Shown: positions 1-5,388 of the stretch, in pieces | Layout: each line of letters starts with the position of its first letter | How positions within the stretch are numbered: position 1 is the first letter of the stretch | Assembly (NCBI GenBank): GCA_023230665.1 | Contig: JALNWY010000183.1 | Span: 1-5,798, forward strand | Reading direction: 5' to 3' | DNA from: Deltaproteobacteria bacterium | GTDB taxonomy: Bacteria > Desulfobacterota > Desulfomonilia > UBA1062 | DNA length: 5,798 nt | The notes under the pieces: model-generated | The model's database searches: none | Told to the model about the DNA's origin: nothing | What the model saw: only the letters and a program-made list of their open reading frames with translations | Position numbers and translations under genes: made by a program

Positions 1-2
1 AG

Positions 3-110
3 GGTGAGTTTATAGCCCTTCTGGATCAGGATGATGAAACCATCTCAATTTGCGATGATCATGATCTCTTTATCCGGATCCAATTTATTTCAGCGAGCAT
101 GAACCGGTAA
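3..110 (+). CDS. C-terminal fragment of an unidentified small protein upstream of the MBOAT gene (5'-truncated)
   Basis: The third forward frame is open from the window edge to a TAA at 108-110, giving 35 residues rich in Asp and Ile. It ends 6 nt before the acyltransferase start, the spacing expected inside an operon. The pattern (EFIALLD, then acidic residues, then DLFIRIQFISAS) loosely resembles the C-terminal helices of an acyl carrier protein, and carrier proteins do occur beside MBOAT acyltransferases. The match is weak, the Ser-bearing part would lie outside the window, and the true product cannot be decided here. The other two forward frames close within the first few codons. Confidence 0.4.
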   Translation, partial: GEFIALLDQDDETISICDDHDLFIRIQFISASMNR

Positions 111-116
111 GCGAGC

Positions 117-1538
117 ATGCTGTTTCATTCATTCGCCTATATCTTTGTCCTGCTGCCCCTTGCGGGCGCAGGATTTTTTGCGCTCAGGAGATGGAGCAAC
201 GGCCTGCTTTCCCGGTATGTGCTCGTCGCCTTTTCCCTGCTCTTTTTCGTCTGTGGAGGTCTGCATTACCTCCCGCATCTGCTCGTTTCCATGGGGATCA
301 ATTATGGAATAGCGGAATGCATCCTGCGGAGCAGAGAATCGTATGGTGCAGGCATAGGAAAAGGCCTTCTCACCGGTGGAATCGTGTTCAATGTCCTTTT
401 TCTCGGCGTGTTCAAGTATGCGGATTTCTTCCTCACCAACTTCAATACTCTCATCCCCGCAGAAATAGCACCGCTGGGGCTTATCATGCCCCTGGCCATC
501 AGCTTCTACACCTTCCAGCAGGTCGCCTATCTTGTAGACTGTTACCAGGGGAAAGCCGGCAGGAGCTCTCTGCTTGACTATTGCCTGTTCATAACCTTCT
601 TCCCGCAGCTGATTGCCGGCCCGATCCTTCGTCAGCGAGAAGTCATGCCACAGTTCGGCCGGGCATTACAGGCCGGAGTGAACTATCAAAATTGCAGTCT
701 CGGGCTCCTTATATTTTTTACCGGCCTAGTCAAGCGGGTGGTGATCGCAGACACCTTCGGCCTCTGGGCGGATGCAGGGTTCAGCCCCGGGGCAACCCAC
801 ACCTTTATCGAGGCATGGGTCAGCTCGCTGAGCTACACCTTCCAGATCTATTTCGACTTCAGCGGTTATACGGATATGGCCATCGGGTCGGCCTATTTCT
901 TCAACATCCGGTTGCCGATCAACTTTGATTCACCGTACAAGGCTCTCAACATACAGGATTTCTGGAGAAGATGGCATATCACCCTTTCCCGGTTCCTCCG
1001 GGATTACATCTACATTCCCCTGGGAGGGAGCAAAGAGGGCGAATTCAGGATGTACGGCAATCTCCTCGTCACGTTTCTCATCGGCGGGCTATGGCACGGG
1101 GCGGGATGGACCTTTGTACTGTGGGGGGCAATCCATGGCGTTGCCAGTGTGATCCATCGCCTGTGGCGTTCGTGGGGCGTGAGGCTTCCTGCGCTCCTTG
1201 CCGGGTTTCTTACCTTTAATTTCATCAACATCACCTGGGTATTCTTCCGGGCGGAAAACATACGTGATGCGCTCGATGTGATAAAGGCCATGTTCGGGTT
1301 CAGCGCTTTTTCAGGCAGGGTATTGTTCGAAGGTATCAGTGGCAAGCAGCAGAACTTTTCGTGGGTTATTCTTGTTGTGGCTGTGATAACCGTGTTTTTC
1401 ATAAAAAACACCAACAGCATCCCGGAGCGTTTTCAGCCCACGGGGTGGAGGCTTGCATACCAGGTCGGGATCATTCTGCTGGGGCTTTTGTTTCTCAATT
1501 CGACAATGCCGCGGGAGTTTATCTATTATGACTTTTAA
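117..1538 (+). CDS. AlgI/DltB-type membrane-bound O-acyltransferase (MBOAT)
   Basis: The 473-aa polytopic membrane protein is of normal length for the AlgI group. The N-terminus (MLFHSFAYIFVLLPL) is typical of the family and supports the ATG at 117. The signature block is at residues 281-304 (DFWRRWHITLSRFLRDYIYI, then PLGG), with conserved His287. The near-invariant catalytic His is His327 in GGLWHGAGW, and the protein ends in the family-like FIYYDF. Family knowledge: these enzymes move an acyl group, usually acetyl, across the cytoplasmic membrane onto an extracytoplasmic polysaccharide or a carrier, acting with a periplasmic SGNH-type partner, which is the next gene. The substrate cannot be read from the sequence; no alginate, cellulose or teichoic acid genes are in view. 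The ribosome-binding site is weak, and translational coupling to the gene ending at 110 is likely. Confidence 0.95.
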   Translation: MLFHSFAYIFVLLPLAGAGFFALRRWSNGLLSRYVLVAFSLLFFVCGGLHYLPHLLVSMGINYGIAECILRSRESYGAGIGKGLLTGGIVFNVLFLGVFKYADFFLTNFNTLIPAEIAPLGLIMPLAISFYTFQQVAYLVDCYQGKAGRSSLLDYCLFITFFPQLIAGPILRQREVMPQFGRALQAGVNYQNCSLGLLIFFTGLVKRVVIADTFGLWADAGFSPGATHTFIEAWVSSLSYTFQIYFDFSGYTDMAIGSAYFFNIRLPINFDSPYKALNIQDFWRRWHITLSRFLRDYIYIPLGGSKEGEFRMYGNLLVTFLIGGLWHGAGWTFVLWGAIHGVASVIHRLWRSWGVRLPALLAGFLTFNFINITWVFFRAENIRDALDVIKAMFGFSAFSGRVLFEGISGKQQNFSWVILVVAVITVFFIKNTNSIPERFQPTGWRLAYQVGIILLGLLFLNSTMPREFIYYDF

Positions 1539-2448
1539 GGCGTTCTTCGCCCGTTCTGTTGCGTTGTCGCTGAGTATCGTGATGCTAGTGGTGCTGTCCA
1601 ATGTCTTCATGAACGAATACGGTCTGTTCGGAAAGGTGGAAGGCAGGAGCATCAAGATATACGGTGACGAGCGCACCTCGAAGTATCTTTTGTCCTTCAA
1701 CTATATACCAGCGAATTTCGACGGGCTTCTCATCGGCTCGTCTGTATCCGACAATATCGATTCAAAGAAGTTTATGTGCTGCAGGATATATAATGCGTCC
1801 ATCAACGGGGCGACTGTCGCTGAACTGAAGATACTCGTGTACAATGTACTGGCCAAGCGCGATCTTGAGTGCGTTATCGTAAGCCTGTATCCCATTCTGA
1901 CGGGAAGCAATGAAAAACAGACCTCCCGCATGGTTCCCCGTGAGTACTGGGGGACTCTCGGGTCGATCAACACGTTGGATTTCTATCGACGAAAAATTCT
2001 GATCATCCAAGGCAGGCTGCACGACTATTTCGATGACTATGGGCGTTATAACTACAACCTCAGGAAGGAAGGGGGAGATTCAAAGGGTATTATTCTGCAA
2101 AAGGTCGCTGTTATGAAGGCTGATGAAACGATCGCCATCGATGAAGGCGCCTATATCGAACTTGACACTCTGCTGAAGACGCTTCGAGCACGCAGGACAA
2201 AGATTTTTGCGTATTATCATCCAATCCCTGCGAAATGCCTTACCCCGTATGAGGCGAGTTACCGGTTGTATCAGAATAAGATCAGTGCACTCTTTGATTC
2301 CACAGATGTCGTGTGGGACTATAACACCGATGATTTTCTCGATTTCCGAAAGGATTATACGAATTATTGCGACGAAATCCACTTAAGTGTGAAGGGGATC
2401 GATTACATCACCCGAGATATCAATGTAAGGCTGTCAAAATGGTTATGA
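1528..2448 (+). CDS. Membrane-anchored SGNH-fold protein, probable extracytoplasmic partner of the MBOAT acyltransferase
   Basis: The ATG at 1528 overlaps the MBOAT stop by 11 nt and has GGGAG at 1513-1517 as a ribosome-binding site. An in-frame ATG at 1453 would add 25 residues encoded inside the MBOAT gene and is less likely. The product is 306 aa. Residues about 9-27 form one hydrophobic segment (signal anchor), placing the rest outside the cytoplasm. SGNH-like blocks are visible: LLIGSSVSDN at 67-76, with Ser72 at the nucleophile position of the usual GDS; NASING at 89-94 as block II; and CDEIHLS at 281-287, giving the C-terminal DxxH pair Asp282/His285. Family knowledge: AlgJ/AlgX- and DltD-like proteins with this fold complete acyl transfer begun by the MBOAT. 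Overall similarity to a named family is not obvious. It could be an esterase rather than a transferase. Confidence 0.75.
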   Translation: MTFKAFFARSVALSLSIVMLVVLSNVFMNEYGLFGKVEGRSIKIYGDERTSKYLLSFNYIPANFDGLLIGSSVSDNIDSKKFMCCRIYNASINGATVAELKILVYNVLAKRDLECVIVSLYPILTGSNEKQTSRMVPREYWGTLGSINTLDFYRRKILIIQGRLHDYFDDYGRYNYNLRKEGGDSKGIILQKVAVMKADETIAIDEGAYIELDTLLKTLRARRTKIFAYYHPIPAKCLTPYEASYRLYQNKISALFDSTDVVWDYNTDDFLDFRKDYTNYCDEIHLSVKGIDYITRDINVRLSKWL

Positions 2449-2462
2449 GATTACGTAATCTC
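2447..2462. repeat. 16-bp perfect palindrome at the end of the SGNH gene
   Basis: GAGATTACGTAATCTC is a perfect inverted repeat with no spacer, and it overlaps the TGA stop at 2446-2448. No T-run follows on either strand, so it is not a standard rho-independent terminator. It may be a protein-binding site or chance. Confidence 0.5.
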
Positions 2463-2493
2463 CCGATAAACGTAAGCGCCCGGTAAACCGCAT

Positions 2494-2688
2494 CTATTCA
2501 CGATGAGGTGGTTCATAATAAGCTGCTGTGGCTTGGTAATTTCGGTTAGGATCTGAGTATACTTGCCGGAGTAACGCACTCTTGTTCAGGGTTTCCATTT
2601 CCAGGAGCAGCTCTCGGATGGTGTAGCGATCAATAGCTTGGTCTGACGCATCTTTTTGCGCAGGGCGCTCATATAGATCAATATTCAT
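2494..2688 (-). CDS. Small hypothetical protein, 64 aa
   Basis: Starting at the ATG whose complement is 2686-2688, a 64-residue hydrophilic protein (begins MNIDLYERPAQ, ends PPHRE) is encoded. The start is chosen because a strong ribosome-binding site, GGGAGG, lies 4 nt before it. Start codons further upstream in this frame would include the ribosome-binding site in the coding sequence. It has no membrane segment and no cysteine; the middle (about residues 22-44, IDRYTIRELLLEMETLNKSA and on) is probably helical. It lies 43 nt downstream of the broken RES-like gene on the same strand, so the two may once have been one transcript. No family is recognised. It could be a partner of the toxin remnant, but cognate RES antitoxins are normally encoded upstream and are Xre-like, which this is not. 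A spurious ORF in a decayed region is the alternative. Confidence 0.4.
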   Translation of the reverse strand: MNIDLYERPAQKDASDQAIDRYTIRELLLEMETLNKSALLRQVYSDPNRNYQATAAYYEPPHRE

Positions 2689-2731
2689 TGAGCCTCCCAT
2701 AGGAAGACACAAGAGTTAAGATCTTGGCACA

Positions 2732-3184
2732 TTAGCAAAAGGCCGGGAGGGTCTTTGATATGAACGATTCCTCATCATGGTTTCTGCTCCATATGACCTC
2801 ATTCGCTATCGTGAGCACCCATGACTGTGTATTGCTGTCGGGCTTCTTCCGGGCAAAGGCTTTAGGTGTTAGAACGGCGGCGCAGAAACTGTCAGCGGGA
2901 CAGCGTACGGACTTGTATACGATGATGCCCACATCAGTTTCGCGGGTTATCCTGGCAAATTCCCGAGTCGCTGTGTAATCTGCGGGATGCTCCCAGGCAT
3001 CCGCATCTTTGCTGAATGGCTTTTATATAGCGATCATCCTGTACTCCCTGGCACAAGGCATACTGTCAAAACTAAAGTCCCTCAGCTTCATACCTTCTCC
3101 AGATGCTTTTTTTATCTGAATAACCCCTTCCTGAAAACGGCTCATGCAAGATATTCTATCCTCCGGAAAGCTTTGTTGCCACCT
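2732..3184 (-). pseudogene. RES-domain toxin remnant (C-terminal part, interrupted by an in-frame stop)
   Basis: On the minus strand one frame is open from 3022 to a TAA at 2732-2734 (96 codons). It reads like the C-terminal half of RES-domain proteins: WEHPADYTATREFAR, then GIIVYKSVRCP (the conserved Y-x-S-x-R stretch holding a family active-site Ser), then AAVLTPKAFARKKP, then TQSWVLTIANEVIWSRN. The only start in this stretch is a GTG in the middle of the domain. The same frame continues upstream of an in-frame TAA at 3023-3025 for a further 53 codons, to a TGA at 3185-3187, but that part is less clearly RES-like and the N-terminal half of the domain is not found. Intact RES toxins degrade NAD+ and are paired with an upstream Xre-like antitoxin; none is visible here. 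The assignment rests on recalled family patterns, not a search. The extent of the upstream part is uncertain. Confidence 0.55.
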
Positions 3185-3306
3185 TCACCATCAGAACGGA
3201 TCTGAACAACCATTATCTTGCGAAATCAGCGGATTCTTCCAATGTGTGGCTTCTCAACTGTCCCATGATGCCTGACTAAATCTTCTGGTGTCCGATCTCA
3301 CTTGCA
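3185..3306. other. Stretch without a recognisable gene between the RES remnant and the fic promoter
   Basis: All six frames are broken by several stops and I see no RNA gene or terminator here. This is where the N-terminal part of the RES gene and its antitoxin gene would be expected if the locus had been complete, so it is probably decayed coding DNA. Confidence 0.4.
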
Positions 3307-3335
3307 TTGACACATATCATTTCAAATAGTATATT
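3307..3335 (+). promoter_or_regulatory. Near-consensus sigma-70 promoter for fic
   Basis: TTGACA at 3307-3312 and TATATT at 3330-3335 are separated by exactly 17 bp, in a strongly AT-rich region. The predicted transcription start is near 3342, giving a leader of about 40 nt before the fic start. Confidence 0.75.
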
Positions 3336-3346
3336 GAATATGATAT
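3314..3346. promoter_or_regulatory. Imperfect inverted repeat over the fic -10 box (putative operator)
   Basis: The left arm ATATCATTTCAA (3314-3325) and right arm TTGAATATGATAT (3334-3346) are complementary except for one extra base (T3339). They are separated by 8 bp. The repeat covers the spacer, the -10 box and the likely transcription start, the place where a repressor would block RNA polymerase. The binding protein is unknown; the Fic protein's own C-terminal domain is one candidate. Confidence 0.55.
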
Positions 3347-3378
3347 TAATAATAATAAATAAATTAAAATGGTGATGT

Positions 3379-4551
3379 ATGATGTTATTGCAGACGCATC
3401 CTCATATCACATTTGAAGCTAATTGGACCTTGGGAGCAGATATCATCTTCATGCTCGGACAGTGCGAGGCGATTATCAGAACCATCTCGGAAATACCCCT
3501 GCCCCCGAAAGAGAGGCAGCGACTTCTCCTGGTGTCTCTTCGCAAGGGAGCCCAGGCAACTACGGCCATCGAGGGCAATACGCTGACTGAAGAGGAAATT
3601 GCCAGGATAGACGAAGGGGAATCACTCCCGCCAAGCAGGGAATATCTGGAGATCGAGGTCAAGAACATCATCGAGGCGCTCAACGCAATCAGGCAAGACG
3701 TTATCCTGAACGACAGATCATCCGTCATAACCCCTGAGCTTATTACAAATTTCCACCGCTATGTCGGCAAGAACCTGGGTGACCACTTCCAGGCTATCCC
3801 TGGACAGTTCCGGCAGAACAACGTGGTTGTCGGCACATACAGGCCCCCCGAGTACCCTGAGGTCAACGCTCTGATTCAAAGGCTGTGCGAATGGATGAGA
3901 GAAACATTCCATTACGAAAAAGGCAATGCCGACTTCATGGAACAGGTAGTGCAGGCCATTGTCTTCCACGTTTACATCGCCTGGATTCATCCCTTCGGTG
4001 ACGGCAACGGCAGGACGGCAAGGTTGGTGGAGTTCTATATCCTTCTGAGGGCCGGCCTTCCCGACATCGCTTCCCACATCCTGTCGAATTTTTATAACAA
4101 CACCCGAGAGGAATATTACCGCCAGCTGTCCCTTGCCGGCAGGGAAAAAGGAGGGGATCTGACGAAATTCATCCTCTATGCGGTGCAGGGCTTCCGTGAC
4201 GGCTTGGCAGAGGCATTGAGCGTGTTCCAGAACAGCGTTCTTCAGATCGCCTGGAAGAACTATATCCATGATGCGCTGGACAGCAAGAAAGCCCAGGGGA
4301 AGTCAAAGGCCATTGTCAAACGGAGGAGGAACATAGCCCTTCATTTCCCGGTGGACAGGTTTTATGGGATCGACGAACTGCTTGACCGGGAGCCGGTGTT
4401 CATCAAAGAGTATTCCGGCCTTTCCAATGTCACCAGGGCCAGGGATTTTCAGGAATTGGAGCGCCTGGAGCTGATCGTCAGGGATGGGAGTAAGTATAAA
4501 GGCAATATCCAGATATTGAAAGGGATGCTCCCTTTGAAAAGAAGGCAATAG
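3379..4551 (+). CDS. fic: Fic family protein (class II, N-terminal inhibitory motif), probable AMP-transferase
   Basis: The 390-aa protein has the full Fic core motif at residues 204-215 (HPFGDGNGRTAR), with catalytic His204, Asp208, Asn210 and Arg212 in place. The inhibitory motif [S/T]xxxE[G/N] is T61-TAI-E65-G66, which lies before the Fic core and so makes this class II: the Glu normally blocks productive ATP binding. Residues 1-110 match the N-terminal Fic/DOC region, and NNTREEYYRQL at 240-250 is the usual segment after the core. Residues about 320-385 read as a winged-helix-like domain (FPVDRFYGIDELL, then TRARDFQELERLELI), as in many bacterial Fic proteins. Family knowledge: Fic enzymes AMPylate, and some reverse this, on Ser, Thr or Tyr hydroxyls of a target; the target here is unknown. 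Start: ATG at 3379 or the adjacent ATG at 3382, with the weak site GGTGA at 3371-3375 favouring 3382. No separate antitoxin gene is needed or seen. Confidence 0.93.
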   Translation: MMLLQTHPHITFEANWTLGADIIFMLGQCEAIIRTISEIPLPPKERQRLLLVSLRKGAQATTAIEGNTLTEEEIARIDEGESLPPSREYLEIEVKNIIEALNAIRQDVILNDRSSVITPELITNFHRYVGKNLGDHFQAIPGQFRQNNVVVGTYRPPEYPEVNALIQRLCEWMRETFHYEKGNADFMEQVVQAIVFHVYIAWIHPFGDGNGRTARLVEFYILLRAGLPDIASHILSNFYNNTREEYYRQLSLAGREKGGDLTKFILYAVQGFRDGLAEALSVFQNSVLQIAWKNYIHDALDSKKAQGKSKAIVKRRRNIALHFPVDRFYGIDELLDREPVFIKEYSGLSNVTRARDFQELERLELIVRDGSKYKGNIQILKGMLPLKRRQ

Positions 4552-4562
4552 CCTCTTCCTTT

Positions 4563-4591
4563 GGTGGGTTCAAATCCCACCCTCTCCGCCA
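4563..4591 (+). other. 3' fragment of a tRNA-Ser gene, probable attachment-site (att) remnant
   Basis: The bases form an exact tRNA 3' end: T-stem GTGGG (4564-4568), T-loop TTCAAAT (4569-4575), CCCAC (4576-4580), acceptor strand CCTCTCC (4581-4587), discriminator G (4588) and CCA (4589-4591). The discriminator G and the acceptor sequence fit tRNA-Ser. There is no D-arm or anticodon arm before it, because the fic gene ends at 4551. Duplicated tRNA 3' ends mark the far end of elements inserted into tRNA genes by tyrosine recombinases. The intact copy would lie left of the window. It differs at four positions from the neighbouring tRNA-Ser(GGA), so it is from another isoacceptor. Confidence 0.7.
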
Positions 4592-4870
4592 TTACTTCTT
4601 TTCCTTCCCCGCCTTATCGTCTACGATCCACTCGTATTCGGTGATCTCGATCTTTTTCTTGGCTTCGACCTTCTTCACCTGGACCTCCGTCCGGTTGATC
4701 CGATAGACCTTTCCCTCCCCCCTGTAGTGCTCCAAGGCCTCTCCGAGAGTGGGGTAGAACTCGATCTTTTTCGTTCCGAAGAGTGAATCCTTTATGACGG
4801 CATACTCATCAGAAAACCCTTGAGAAGACCAGAGCACAACCATGAGTATACCCAGCACAATCTTTTTCAT
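4592..4870 (-). CDS. Small exported hypothetical protein, 92 aa
   Basis: The protein starts MKKIVLGILMVVLWSSQGFS, a clear Sec signal peptide (Lys-Lys, then a hydrophobic stretch, with probable cleavage near residues 20-21), leaving a mature protein of about 71 residues with many Lys and Glu. Tandem VQVKKVEAKKKIEI suggests a beta-rich, highly charged C-terminal half. A purine-rich ribosome-binding site (GGGAAGGTGG) precedes the ATG on the minus strand, and a good promoter lies upstream. The TAA stop directly abuts the CCA end of the tRNA fragment, so the gene would have been convergent with the intact tRNA-Ser. No family is recognised; envelope or periplasmic location is inferred from the signal peptide. 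Confidence 0.75.
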   Translation of the reverse strand: MKKIVLGILMVVLWSSQGFSDEYAVIKDSLFGTKKIEFYPTLGEALEHYRGEGKVYRINRTEVQVKKVEAKKKIEITEYEWIVDDKAGKEKK

Positions 4871-4892
4871 GGCACACCACCTTCCCTTTTTA

Positions 4893-4922
4893 ATTGTTTG
4901 ATATTTTTCAGGGCTCTGTCAA
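4893..4922 (-). promoter_or_regulatory. Promoter of the small exported protein gene
   Basis: Read on the minus strand: TTGACA (complement of 4917-4922), an 18-bp spacer, then AACAAT (complement of 4893-4898). The -35 is perfect and the -10 is moderate. The predicted start is near 4886, about 16 nt before the ATG, which leaves room for the ribosome-binding site. Confidence 0.55.
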
Positions 4923-4950
4923 GTGCCGGTTACAATCAAATCTTCCGGTG

Positions 4951-4987
4951 CGCTGGCCGGGGCATCATCTATGCCGGCGTTTTTTTA
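4951..4987 (+). terminator. Rho-independent terminator with no obvious gene upstream
   Basis: CGCTGGC (4951-4957) can pair with GCCGGCG (4973-4979) over 7 bp including one T-G pair; an alternative inner stem, GGCAT with ATGCC, is also possible. A run of seven T follows (4980-4986). It faces right, but the gene to its left is on the opposite strand. It may insulate the tRNA-Ser/ffs unit from antisense transcription or end a short unannotated RNA. Confidence 0.55.
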
Positions 4988-5029
4988 GGAGATTGCTTTG
5001 GCATTTACATTGATGGAACTTTGTGTTAG

Positions 5030-5059
5030 TTCAGCTTGAGCGTTCTTTGACACTATTAT
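5030..5059 (+). promoter_or_regulatory. Possible promoter of the tRNA-Ser / SRP RNA unit
   Basis: TATTAT at 5054-5059 is a good -10 box, but the -35 region (TTCAGC, 5030-5035, 18-bp spacer) is poor. A perfect TTGACA at 5047-5052 has no matching -10 at 16-18 bp. Some promoter is needed here because a terminator lies just upstream. Confidence 0.25.
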
Positions 5060-5060
5060 C

Positions 5061-5109
5061 TCCCGAGCGGCTCTGCACGGTAAGCCCGGCAGGGGCGAGC
5101 CGCCCGGGA
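5061..5109 (+). repeat. Strong hairpin in the leader of tRNA-Ser
   Basis: TCCCG (5061-5065) pairs with CGGGA (5105-5109), and GCGGCTC (5067-5073) pairs with GAGCCGC (5097-5103), with one A/C mismatch between the two blocks. The 23-nt loop itself contains a GCCC/GGGC mini-stem. There is no T-run after it. It ends 18 nt before the mature tRNA and would lie in the RNase P-removed leader if transcription starts near 5066. Confidence 0.55.
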
Positions 5110-5127
5110 TGGACGGTGATGGAGTCT

Positions 5128-5220
5128 GGAGAGATGCCCGAGAGGCCGAAGGGGCGCGATTGGAAATCGTGTGTACCACCAAAAGTGGTACCGAGGGTTC
5201 GAATCCCTCTCTCTCCGCCA
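5128..5220 (+). tRNA. tRNA-Ser (anticodon GGA)
   Basis: The 93-nt class II tRNA has an encoded CCA. The acceptor stem is GGAGAGA (5128-5134) with TCTCTCC; discriminator G; D-arm CCCGAGAGGCCGAAGGGG. The anticodon stem CGCGA/TCGTG encloses loop TTGGAAA, with anticodon GGA at 5162-5164. The long variable arm has a 7-bp stem (GTACCAC/GTGGTAC), diagnostic of Ser, and the T-arm is GAGGG-TTCGAAT-CCCTC. It lies 5 nt before the SRP RNA, so the two are probably processed from one transcript. Confidence 0.97.
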
Positions 5221-5225
5221 GAAAA

Positions 5226-5346
5226 GGCCGCATAAAGGGGCCATGTCTCATGCAGTACAACGCTGTGAACCCCGTCAGGCCCGGAAGGGAGCAGCGGTAA
5301 ACGGTACGTTGTATGTGTATGTAAGGCATGGCCCCCTTGTGCGGCC
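5226..5346 (+). ncRNA. ffs: Bacterial small signal recognition particle RNA (4.5S-type)
   Basis: The conserved apical domain that binds the Ffh M domain is present: GTCAGGCCCGGAAGGGAGCAGC spans 5274-5295, with the GGAA tetraloop at 5283-5286. The rest folds into one long hairpin: TACAACG pairs with CGTTGTA, AGGGGCCATG with CATGGCCCCCT, and the terminal GGCCGCA with TGCGGCC. Length of about 120 nt is normal for the short bacterial form lacking an Alu domain. With Ffh and FtsY it targets nascent membrane and secreted proteins to the translocon. The tRNA-Ser, ffs, dnaX order recurs in many bacteria. Confidence 0.95.
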
Positions 5347-5352
5347 TTTTTT
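5335..5352 (+). terminator. Rho-independent terminator formed by the closing stem of ffs
   Basis: The terminal SRP RNA stem (GGCCGCA at 5226-5232 with TGCGGCC at 5340-5346) is followed directly by six T (5347-5352), and four A precede it. The base of the SRP helix therefore doubles as the terminator. Confidence 0.7.
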
Positions 5353-5388
5353 CTTGAATAATTTCTCCCGGGATACTAGGATCAGGCC

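Noticed and set aside
1453..1527. Upstream ATG extending the SGNH gene by 25 codons
   Set aside because: The extension lies wholly inside the MBOAT coding sequence, has Cys/Arg-rich non-signal-like residues, and breaks up the clear N-terminal anchor that begins at the ATG at 1528.
2760..2978. Plus-strand 72-codon ORF with GGGAGG before its ATG
   Set aside because: It is antisense to the RES-like frame, which carries the recognisable protein pattern; the purine run is the complement of Leu/Pro codons near the end of that frame.
3181..3300. Possible transposase or antitoxin fragments on the minus strand
   Set aside because: Short frames with several stops gave no pattern I can name with confidence.
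3718..4269. 183-codon ORF antisense to fic
   Set aside because: It mirrors the codon structure of the intact Fic protein on the other strand; no family is recognisable and no ribosome-binding site is evident.
5000..5015. Sigma-54-like promoter (GGCAT, 5 nt, TTGAT)
   Set aside because: The -12 element lacks the required GC and a tRNA/SRP unit is not expected to depend on sigma-54.
4998..5039. 13-codon leader peptide starting at a TTG after AGGAGA
   Set aside because: Too short, no amino acid bias suggesting attenuation, and it precedes RNA genes and not a biosynthetic operon.
4563..5220. Fragment at 4563-4591 and tRNA-Ser(GGA) 3' end as a pair of attachment sites flanking the 92-aa gene
   Set aside because: The two 3' ends differ at four positions (including in the T-stem and acceptor), so they are not a direct duplication. 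The stretch between them has no mobile gene.
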